A DNA stretch of 64,000 bases from positions 100,686 to 164,685 of the forward strand of contig JACPTK010000033.1 of NCBI GenBank assembly GCA_016192825.1, read 5' to 3'. The DNA is from Betaproteobacteria bacterium. Lineage in GTDB: Bacteria > Pseudomonadota > Gammaproteobacteria > Burkholderiales > SG8-41. Position numbers and translations under genes: made by a program. Shown here piece after piece: positions 33,716 to 41,276 of the stretch; the stretch's first letter is position 1; each line of letters opens with the position of its first letter. The notes under the pieces are model-generated. The model was not told the origin of the DNA. It saw nothing but the letters and a program-made list of their open reading frames with translations, and did not search any database.

Positions 33716-34364
33716 TCACCAGTGTCGGCCGGATGAGTTGAAAACAGCCAGTTTCAACGCCTTCGGGTCTAAACCGGCTTCCTTCATTGCCATCGCAAAT
33801 ATTAGTGGCGCAGCCCCCACTCGACTTGTCGACGCAAGCGAAATTGACGAAGGGTCCTTACTTATTCGCGCTGTCAGATCCTTCCAATCCTTAATCGGGG
33901 AATCCGCCCGCACCATGAACACCACACTTTCCGAAAAACAGGCTCGCTATTGGCGTAAAGTCTGAATAGTTGTATTGGCTTCTACCCGTGATGTGGTTGG
34001 TCATGATAGTTGGGGTAATCAAAGCAATACAATTACCAGCGCTCTCACGACCCTCCAGGTAGGACCAAGCAACGTTCCCAGCGCCACCAGGTTTGTTGGC
34101 TACAAGCACCGTTTGAAGAAGTCGCCTATTCTGAAACGTCCTTTGCAGCGTTCGTGCGAGTCGGTCTCCCGCACCACCAGGGGCGAAGGAAACAACAATC
34201 TCGACTGGTTGCTTCGGAACCCACTGTTCGCGAGACGCTGCGCCAATTGCCTCAGTGGAAACGAACAATGCTGATAGAAGCCCTATAGCAAAGGAACCTT
34301 TTCCAAACCGTGGTCCAATTCCAGTTATCGCATGCTCCACGCGTATATAGTGAGTCGCCGACAA
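33716..34364 (-). pseudogene. Bug-family binding protein, frameshifted and truncated
   Basis: The minus strand encodes a Bug protein in two frames. The first part contains QPVEIVVSFAPGGAGDRLAR and ANKPGGAGNVAWSYL; the second begins with VFMVRADSPIKDWKDL and stops at SSGRHW. One extra base in a run of five A (33934-33938 on the plus strand) joins them. The last hundred or so residues of the family are missing, and the break lies 12 bases from the CoA-transferase stop. It marks the change from the very GC-rich block 1 to block 2. The remaining stretch 34365-34647 shows nothing else recognisable. Confidence 0.85.
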
Positions 34365-34647
34365 TGACAGAGCCGTGCAGCGGAAACGCCCTTAAGCACG
34401 CTGCAACATTGCTCTCGTCATACCCGCTTCTTTTCCATGATGCCTTATCTCCAAAAGACTTCACGGGACACAACGTCCCGGCTATGCGAACCGCACGCTT
34501 TCAGGGCTTGCAAAACCTTCCGGGACTGCATGCGCATAAACCACACACCCCGCATTGTCGCGCTATATCGCGGATACATCCCCCTTACGCATAGGAATAC
34601 AAAGGGCATTCAGAGAGTTGCAAACCCGAAGGTGCTGTGCTTCTCTG

Positions 34648-34667
34648 TGAACACATAAGTGTATACA
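34648..34667 (+). promoter_or_regulatory. Putative GntR operator/promoter A (TGAACACATAAGTGTATACA)
   Basis: This 20-nt sequence recurs exactly, on the other strand, before the leftward operon at 58481. It contains the palindrome GTATAC, in keeping with FadR-type GntR sites, and TATACA may be the -10. It lies 86 bases before the gamma-glutamyltransferase-family gene. The regulator is probably the GntR protein at 53842 (inference). Confidence 0.65.
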
Positions 34668-34753
34668 ATACATGCCATCCTAATTGCAAGCGTGTATTTC
34701 GCAATTAACCTCTTCATCAACTTTGGGCTGCGCTTTCGTCCGCAGAAGTACTA

Positions 34754-36466
34754 ATGCCTGCCTATCGTCCATTAATTACCGGCACCCGCCACATTGTTTC
34801 AGCTGGGCATCACGCGGCAGCGCACGCAGGTTTCAGTATTCTTGAAGCCGGGGGTAATGCAATCGACGCTGGTGTCGCAGCAGGTATCGCGGTCGAAGTG
34901 CTCCAGACAGATCGTGTTAATTTCGCAGGCGTGGCGCCGATAATGATTTATCTGGCCGAACAGAAAAAAGTCGTCAACATTGATGGACTTGGAACCTGGC
35001 CACGCGCGGTGACTCCTGACTATTTCATCAAACGTCATGGCGGCAAGATTCCTTCTGGCCTTCTCCGCACTGTGGTACCAGCAGCTCCCGATGCGTGGAT
35101 TACCGCATTGGAGCAATTTGGAACCATGAGCTTTGCTGACGTCGCGTCCGCGGCAATTCGATTCGCACGCAACGGTTTTCCCATGCATGCATTCATGGCC
35201 GACTACATTCGTAGCCACGAGAAGGAGTACCGGCGCTGGCCTTCAACAGCAGAGGTTTTTCTCCCCAATGGACAGCCGCCAGTGGTCGGAGAGCTTTTCG
35301 TGCAGCGTGATCTTGGTCGCACTCTTCAATATATGGTGGATCAAGAAAAAGCTGCTCACGCAAAGGGCGGCAGAGCAGCCGGCCTGAAAGGCGCCCGTGC
35401 CGCTTTCTATGAAGGTGACATTGCTGCCACCATCGTGAAATATCACAAGGAAAACGGCGGATTGCTGTCCGCTGAGGATATGTCGCAATTCCGAGTCCGG
35501 CTTGAGAAACCTCTTAAGACAACTTTCGGCGGAATTGATCTCTATGCGTGTGGACCGTGGTGTCAGGGGCCAGTTTTGCCTCAGGCGCTAAGCGTGCTTT
35601 CTGGCTATGATTTAAAGGCCGTTGGTCACAACACTCCTGAATACATTCATTTGGTTGTCGAGGCACTCAAGCTTGCATTCGCAGATCGGCATCGTTACTA
35701 CGGTGATCCGAATTTCGTGAATGTCCCAATGAACACCTTGCTCTCGCCAGAATACGCCGCAGGCCGCCGCCAAATGATCCGCTCTGGCGAGGCGTGGCCT
35801 GAGATGCCCCCTGCGGGCGATGCCGGTCCCGCCGCACAGCATAGGCTACCGGAGCCCACACTTGGCGAACCGGCACCAGCAGCTGATACATCCTATGCTT
35901 GTGTCATAGATCGATTCGGCAACGCGTTCTCGGCAACCCCAAGCGACGCCTCCTCCGAAACTCCGGTTATCCCCGGGACCGGGCTTTGTCCATCTTCCCG
36001 TGGCTCGCAATCCTGGTGCGATCCGCGGCTGCCTGCCTCCGTGGCTCCTGGCAAGCGTCCACGACTCACGCCTAGCCCTGCGCTCACGTTGAAGGACGGC
36101 AAGGTTTACATGCCATTTGGCTCGCCAGGCAATGATATTCAACCGCAAGCAATGGTTCAGTTTTTCCTAAATGTCGTTGCGTTCGGCATGGATCCGCAAG
36201 CCGCTGTTGAGGCCCCCCGTTTTGCGACTTACAGCTTCCCCGGCTCGTCTGAACCCCATGCTTATCATCCAGGTCGGCTCAACCTCGAGGCAAGGATTCC
36301 CAAGGATACTGGCGAGAAGCTTTCGCGCCTAGGTCACAAGATTGCTTGGTGGCCGGAGGTTGAATTCCGCGCTGGCGCGATCTGTGCAATTCGAGTCAAT
36401 CCCCAGACGGGTCTTCTGGAGGGAGCTGCCGATCCGCGTAGACCGGCCTACGCGGTTGGCTGGTAA
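34754..36466 (+). CDS. Gamma-glutamyltransferase family protein
   Basis: A 570-aa Ntn-hydrolase of the gamma-glutamyltransferase family. AGHHAAAHAGFSILEAGGNAIDAG at the N-terminus (contains the AxxGGNAxDA signature) and ADTSYACVIDRFGNAFS around residue 385 are visible; the Thr of DTSY aligns with the autoprocessing nucleophile. The oxyanion/lid segment normally reading GILLNN is replaced by CPSSRGSQ, and no signal peptide is seen, unlike periplasmic Ggt, so it probably acts inside the cell on another amide or N-acyl substrate. Codon usage is less GC-biased than in block 1. It begins a rightward operon with a Bug protein and an MmgE/PrpD protein. Confidence 0.87.
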   Translation: MPAYRPLITGTRHIVSAGHHAAAHAGFSILEAGGNAIDAGVAAGIAVEVLQTDRVNFAGVAPIMIYLAEQKKVVNIDGLGTWPRAVTPDYFIKRHGGKIPSGLLRTVVPAAPDAWITALEQFGTMSFADVASAAIRFARNGFPMHAFMADYIRSHEKEYRRWPSTAEVFLPNGQPPVVGELFVQRDLGRTLQYMVDQEKAAHAKGGRAAGLKGARAAFYEGDIAATIVKYHKENGGLLSAEDMSQFRVRLEKPLKTTFGGIDLYACGPWCQGPVLPQALSVLSGYDLKAVGHNTPEYIHLVVEALKLAFADRHRYYGDPNFVNVPMNTLLSPEYAAGRRQMIRSGEAWPEMPPAGDAGPAAQHRLPEPTLGEPAPAADTSYACVIDRFGNAFSATPSDASSETPVIPGTGLCPSSRGSQSWCDPRLPASVAPGKRPRLTPSPALTLKDGKVYMPFGSPGNDIQPQAMVQFFLNVVAFGMDPQAAVEAPRFATYSFPGSSEPHAYHPGRLNLEARIPKDTGEKLSRLGHKIAWWPEVEFRAGAICAIRVNPQTGLLEGAADPRRPAYAVGW

Positions 36467-36648
36467 CGATTGGTCTACTGCGCGGTAACTAGCTGGAAAC
36501 CATGGATCCTCGGCAGTGTCTCTGGGACACCGTTCGAGAGCGAAATTCTAAAATGGACAAAAGTGGTGAACTCGGCAAACATCCGCGCCGAATGATACGT
36601 GGCACACTTTTGACACGAGTATTACGACGTACTTGTCCTGGAGTATTT

Positions 36649-37632
36649 ATGAAAACTTTGACATTAGCCTTTATAAGGTTCGCGCTAATCGCCGGGCTCG
36701 CGAGCCTGCCTGCCGCGCAAATCGCAATCGCACAAAGCTATCCAACCAAGCCAATACGTTTGGTCCTAACAGTCTCTGCTGGAGGCGGGATGGACGCCAT
36801 CGCACGTGTTGTCGGCGTGAAAGCCACGCAAACCCTCGGCCAACCCATAGTGGTGGACGCCCGCGGGGGGGGTGCCGGCACCCTCGCGGCGGGATTGGTG
36901 TCGGCTTCGGTACCTGATGGTTATACCCTAATCATGATGAGTGCGAGCTTGGTCGCACGACAGCTGCTCTACCCCGGAAGCTTCGATATTCTGCGTGACT
37001 TCTCCCCGGTAACGCAGGTGACCGCGCAGCCGTATCTCCTGGTAACTCATCCCTCAGTCCCGGTTAAGTCACTACAGGAATTGATAGCCTACGCAAAAGC
37101 AAACCCCGGGAAGCTCAATTACGCTTCGTCTGGTCAAGGCAGCATCATCCATCTTGCGACCGAATTGCTACGCCTTGAGGCTAGGATACCTCCCATCGTC
37201 CACGTACCTTACAAAGGCATGAGTGCGGGCCTGGCGGATGTCATATCAGGCTACACTCAATTCACCCTGTCCAGTATCGTGAACAGCCAAGCGCATGTGC
37301 GCGCCGGCAGACTTCGAGGTCTTGCTGTCACCAGCCCTCAGCGGGCGAAGTCCTCCCCCGATATCCCTACGATCGCGGAGTCGGGCGTGAAGGGCTACGC
37401 CGTAATCAACTGGTACGGCATGCTCGCGCCAGCAAAAACGCCCAGCGCGATCGTCGATCGACTGCACAAGGAAATCGCGAACATTCTCAATGACCCTGAG
37501 CTCGTGAAGCGCATCGCTGCGGACGGAGCGGAGGCCATGGACCGCGCACCAAAAGATTTTGCAGCTCACATCAAGTCAGAAATTGCGAAGTGGTCTAAAG
37601 TTATTCAAGAATCGGGCATCAAAGGCGAATAG
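36649..37632 (+). CDS. Bug-family periplasmic binding protein
   Basis: A 327-aa receptor from ATG 36649, preceded by GGAG; the 147 bases of open frame before it do not look like a signal peptide. MKTLTLAFIRFALIAGLAS leads to a cleavage site near IAQSYP. KPIRLVLTVSAGGGMDAIAR and VDARGGGAGTLAAG replace the more usual APGGGTD and DNRPGA, so the ligand loop is divergent. VPYKGMSAGLADVISGYTQF is normal. It lies between the gamma-glutamyltransferase-family gene and an MmgE/PrpD gene in one rightward operon. Confidence 0.93.
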   Translation: MKTLTLAFIRFALIAGLASLPAAQIAIAQSYPTKPIRLVLTVSAGGGMDAIARVVGVKATQTLGQPIVVDARGGGAGTLAAGLVSASVPDGYTLIMMSASLVARQLLYPGSFDILRDFSPVTQVTAQPYLLVTHPSVPVKSLQELIAYAKANPGKLNYASSGQGSIIHLATELLRLEARIPPIVHVPYKGMSAGLADVISGYTQFTLSSIVNSQAHVRAGRLRGLAVTSPQRAKSSPDIPTIAESGVKGYAVINWYGMLAPAKTPSAIVDRLHKEIANILNDPELVKRIAADGAEAMDRAPKDFAAHIKSEIAKWSKVIQESGIKGE

Positions 37633-37646
37633 GTAAAAATTAGGCG

Positions 37647-39074
37647 ATGACTGGTATCCAGCCAGCTGAGCGCATGAGCACTGCACCGGCAGCATCCGAC
37701 AATGAAGATTTCAGCCTGCGCCTGTGTGAGGAGATTGCACGCTGGCGCTACGAGGATTTGCCCGCTGAGGTGGTGCAGACACTAAAGCTCCTCGTGCTTG
37801 ACACACTAGGCGTGATCGGCGGGGCCGTCAACGCGCCCGGCATCCACGAACTCAATGGACGGCTCGGAAAATGGGAGAGCTCCGGATCGGCAACGGGACT
37901 CATCGGAAAGTGCCGTTACTCGCCCCCGACCGCAGCCCTTGCTAATGGCGCCGCAGCTCACGCTCTCGACTTTGACGATCAACACGACCCGGCGCGCGCT
38001 CACGGAAGCTGCGTCCTACTGCCTGCCCTCCTCGCCACCGCCGAAGACGTAGGTAACGTATCCGGTCGAGATTTTCTTCTTGCTTTCGCGGTTGGCGCTG
38101 AGATCGAAGCACGGCTTGGCGTCGCCTGCTACAACAGCTTACGCAAGGGTTGGCACCCGACAATGGTCTTCGGCACCCTTGCCGCAGGACTTGCAGCAGG
38201 CAGCCTCCTCAAGCTCGATCCCGAGGGACTGCGAAATGCCTTGGGCATGGCATTCCACCAGACAGCTGGATCCGCGCAGAGCATGCGTGATGGCGTACTT
38301 TCTAAACGCCTCGGTCCTGGTTTCGCTGCTCGAGCAGGTGTATTGGGCGCCTTCCTCGCGGCCGATGGACTAACGGGCACCCGGAGACCGCTCGAGGGCA
38401 ATGCAGGATTGTTTTCCCTATATGAGCGAGATGAAGTCAACTCCGGTGCTCTCACTGAGAAGCTGGGGGAGGCTTGGCACATTCCTGATTACAGCTTTAA
38501 ACCCTGGCCGGGATGCCGCTGTAACCACACCACGATAGGTCTTGGGATTGGGTTGAGTAAACAGGGCGTGAAGCCGGGAGACGTAAGACAAATAGAAATC
38601 GGTTTGGGTAATCTGAATTGGTTAACAGTGGGGGCCCCCTATGACGCCGCCCGAAAGTCCGTAACCCACGCACAGTTCAACGCCGCCTACAGCTTCGCAC
38701 GTGCGTTGATAGACGGCCACGTGGACTTACGCAGCTTTCAAGTAACTGTTCTGGACGATCCGGCGGTTGTCTCTCTCACAGCAAAGACGAACGTCATTGC
38801 TGACCCCATTATTGATCCGGCCACGCAATCGGCGCGAATCAAAGTGACGCTGCGCGATGGAAGGATCATTCAGGCTCGCAGCGACGTCATGAAGGGTAGC
38901 CCTGAAGATCCGATGAGCAAGGACGAATTGCTTGCAAAGTTTCGCAGCTGCCTTGACTTTGGAATCGGCGCATCACTCGCAGACAGTAACCGGCTGGCTG
39001 AGGTTGCCTTGAATATTGAGAACGAAAAGTACGCCGCAGCGGCAATCGTCAACGCGTTTCCCGCCCCACGGTAA
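37647..39074 (+). CDS. MmgE/PrpD family protein
   Basis: A 475-aa protein. LLVLDTLGVIGGAVNAPG, AHALDFDDQHDPARAHGSC, GWHPTMVFGTLAAG and LSKRLGPGFAARAG are the family segments; the usual His-Pro after the acidic loop is His-Gly, and the His of KRxHxGRAA is Gly, both seen in another MmgE/PrpD subgroup. It differs most from the block 1 paralogues. It ends the rightward operon and converges with the aspartate dehydrogenase gene, 17 bp apart. An in-frame ATG at 37674 is an alternative start. An iminodisuccinate-epimerase-like role would suit the aspartate dehydrogenase next to it, but this is speculative. Confidence 0.9.
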   Translation: MTGIQPAERMSTAPAASDNEDFSLRLCEEIARWRYEDLPAEVVQTLKLLVLDTLGVIGGAVNAPGIHELNGRLGKWESSGSATGLIGKCRYSPPTAALANGAAAHALDFDDQHDPARAHGSCVLLPALLATAEDVGNVSGRDFLLAFAVGAEIEARLGVACYNSLRKGWHPTMVFGTLAAGLAAGSLLKLDPEGLRNALGMAFHQTAGSAQSMRDGVLSKRLGPGFAARAGVLGAFLAADGLTGTRRPLEGNAGLFSLYERDEVNSGALTEKLGEAWHIPDYSFKPWPGCRCNHTTIGLGIGLSKQGVKPGDVRQIEIGLGNLNWLTVGAPYDAARKSVTHAQFNAAYSFARALIDGHVDLRSFQVTVLDDPAVVSLTAKTNVIADPIIDPATQSARIKVTLRDGRIIQARSDVMKGSPEDPMSKDELLAKFRSCLDFGIGASLADSNRLAEVALNIENEKYAAAAIVNAFPAPR

Positions 39075-39091
39075 CTCCCTGACAGACCAAC

Positions 39092-39886
39092 TTAAAATCG
39101 CAAGACAGCGGTTCGGTTTCGGACCACTTGAATGATGCTCATGGCGGTCTGAAGCGACGCTTTGTTATTGGGCGACACCACATTGTTTGCCATGTCGAGC
39201 TTCAGCGATCCGCATGCGCCTTCCGCTTCGATATGGTGAACGCTCTTGCTAACACCCGGGTCAACCCAAAACTGCACGCGGGTCGCCTTGAACCCTGTCC
39301 CCGCCAGTGCCAGCGTCGCCGTGACGTTAGCCTTTTCGGTAAAGATAAGCGCCGCACGTTCGGCCGTGTCCTCGAAGAATAGCGTTGGCTCCCGTACCGC
39401 GGCCAGATCAACCATAGTTTCAGCCGGCGTGCCTGCCCAGGCGCGCGGATTCTTGCGGGTGACGTAGGTCACTCGTGATAGCCCCGCATGCCGCGCGGCA
39501 GCGATAACGTCGATCGCGCCGATAGCCCCGGCGGGAATCTGCAGGCTGGCGCCAGGCGTGACCGCGGCTGCAAGCACCCTCCGGCGGTAGGCGGCATCCG
39601 CCAGTACACCCACCGAGACCGCGACGAGGTGGACGCCGGCGTTGAGCACTGGCTCCGCGTACTCGCGAAACGCATCGTGACTGGCGCACTCGATAACCAG
39701 GTCCGGCTTACGCTCCAGCATTGCGGTTGCGCCGCCGACAACGGGTACACTCCCCAACAGCGCCTGAATCCTGCCCCGCTGGTGTGCTCTGGCGGCGACC
39801 GCGACGAACGCCGTCTCAGCATCCCGGCCCAAGTGTTCGGCAACGACACTGCCAAGGCCACCGAAGCCAATCAGGGCCAGCCTCAC
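39092..39886 (-). CDS. nadX: L-aspartate dehydrogenase (NadX family)
   Basis: A 264-aa protein from GTG 39886, which gives the typical start VRLALIGFGGLGSVVAEHL; an in-frame GTG at 39937 would add 17 residues. IECASHDAFREYAEPVLNAG, IPAGAIGAIDVIAAAR and FFEDTAERAALIFTEKANVT are diagnostic, and VHHIEAEG carries the catalytic His. The enzyme converts L-aspartate to iminoaspartate/oxaloacetate with NAD(P)+, or runs in reverse. No NAD-synthesis gene is near. It is the last gene of the long leftward series and suggests that the pathway releases or needs aspartate. Confidence 0.88.
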   Translation of the reverse strand: MRLALIGFGGLGSVVAEHLGRDAETAFVAVAARAHQRGRIQALLGSVPVVGGATAMLERKPDLVIECASHDAFREYAEPVLNAGVHLVAVSVGVLADAAYRRRVLAAAVTPGASLQIPAGAIGAIDVIAAARHAGLSRVTYVTRKNPRAWAGTPAETMVDLAAVREPTLFFEDTAERAALIFTEKANVTATLALAGTGFKATRVQFWVDPGVSKSVHHIEAEGACGSLKLDMANNVVSPNNKASLQTAMSIIQVVRNRTAVLRF

Positions 39887-39950
39887 GACGAAACCCCGTC
39901 GGTGCCCATTGCGGCTGCGCGCGCTGCAATTGTCCACTCAGACATGGACG

Positions 39951-40931
39951 TCACTCAATCTTCACACCTGCATTCTTTACAGCCGCGCCCCAGCGCGCGA
40001 ACTCCGCCCGCACGTATTCCGCGAATGCGGCGGGCGTCGGGTTTGTCTTCACGTCGACACCCGCGGCCGCAAACCTCTCCCGGGTTGCAGGCAGGGCGGC
40101 CCCCTTCACGATGGACGCGTGCAGCGCGTTAAGCGTCTGGATTGGCAGGTTCGCGGGACCGACAATCGCGTACCAATTGACGACGACTAGATCAGGCAGT
40201 CCTTGCTCCTTGACGGTGGGTACATCCGGCATCGCGGCGACGCGATGCTCACCCGTCAGTACCAGCGCGCGCAACCTCCCGGCCCTGTGAGGCCCGAGGA
40301 TACCCGGAACACCGCCGATGACCCCGTCGATGTGCCCACCCATCACGTCTGTCATGGCTGGGGCTGTGCCTTTGTACGGTATATGGTGAATGTTGATCTT
40401 CGCCGCGCTGTTCAGCATCGCGAGCGTAAGATGCTGCAGGCCGCCGACCCCGGGGGATCCGATCGTCAGTTTGCCAGGCCGCCCCTTGGCCAAGGCAATG
40501 AGTTCCTTGAGCGAACGCGCAGGTACCGCAGGATGCACCGCAATCACAAAAGGCAGCAGCCCTACGTTGCTTATAGGTGTGAAATCCCGCAACGTGTGGT
40601 AAGGCGCGTTCGAATGGAGATGCACGTTCAGCACCAGAGAGCTGATGCTGACCAGCCCGATAGTAAGGCCGTCGGGCGGCGCCTTGGCGACGAGGTCGGC
40701 CCCGAGCATACCGTTGGCGCCGGGCCGGGTTTCGATCACGACCGGCTGCCCGAGTAGCTCTGCCATGGGCGCCGCGATGGTGCGTGCCACGATATCGACC
40801 GCGCCCCCTGGCGCGAATCCAACGACCATGCGAACGGGTTTGGCCGGAAAGTTCTGGGCCCCCACGCCACCCACCACACCCAGTAGGGTGCCTACCCCAA
40901 TAAAGCACGATATGATTTCCCGCTTCAACAT
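39951..40931 (-). CDS. Bug-family periplasmic binding protein
   Basis: A 326-aa receptor from ATG 40931 with AGGAG eight bases upstream. The signal peptide MLKREIISCFIGVGTLLG is cleaved near VGAQNFP. KPVRMVVGFAPGGAVDIVAR, IETRPGANGMLGADLVAKAP and IPYKGTAPAMTDVMGGHIDG are visible. It follows a truncated Bug fragment by 11 bp and precedes nadX. It probably supplies the ligand of the 14-gene leftward operon together with the Bug protein at 56092, to which it is clearly related. Confidence 0.93.
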   Translation of the reverse strand: MLKREIISCFIGVGTLLGVVGGVGAQNFPAKPVRMVVGFAPGGAVDIVARTIAAPMAELLGQPVVIETRPGANGMLGADLVAKAPPDGLTIGLVSISSLVLNVHLHSNAPYHTLRDFTPISNVGLLPFVIAVHPAVPARSLKELIALAKGRPGKLTIGSPGVGGLQHLTLAMLNSAAKINIHHIPYKGTAPAMTDVMGGHIDGVIGGVPGILGPHRAGRLRALVLTGEHRVAAMPDVPTVKEQGLPDLVVVNWYAIVGPANLPIQTLNALHASIVKGAALPATRERFAAAGVDVKTNPTPAAFAEYVRAEFARWGAAVKNAGVKIE

Positions 40932-40942
40932 GGAAAATTCTC

Positions 40943-41224
40943 CTAGGATTGATGATTGCTTCGTAAACGCCACCCATTGTCGAGGGGCAGACTATACGGG
41001 ACGGGCGCCGGATGCCGCCGATTGTCGACGAGGACCTGCTGGCCCCAGCCTTCGGTGATCTTCTGCCCAATCAGGCGCGCCACGATGTCAGTGCTACCGC
41101 CCGGTGGAAACGGCAGCACAAGCCGAATCGGCCGTACTGGGTACTTTTGCTGTGCAGTCGCGAGTCCGGAATGAGTGCTTCCCAGCAATGCAATACACAA
41201 GAGTAAACGAGCGCTGACTTCCAT
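40943..41224 (-). pseudogene. N-terminal fragment of a Bug-family protein
   Basis: The 93-codon frame has a full signal peptide ([19 protein letters not shown], cleavage near TAQQKYP), KPIRL-like [21 protein letters not shown] and VLVDNR, then leaves the family after about residue 70 and stops. It directly abuts the intact Bug gene at 39951. This looks like the 5' stump left by a deletion or by recombination between two Bug genes; a short secreted product is still possible. Confidence 0.8.
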
Positions 41225-41276
41225 TCAGAACTTTCCTCTATTTCGATATCTATCGACCATGACACGTGGCGCTGGC

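Noticed and set aside
34252..34473. Minus-strand ORF upstream of the Bug pseudogene as a separate gene
   Set aside because: It overlaps the pseudogene start in another frame and has no recognisable domain or ribosome site.
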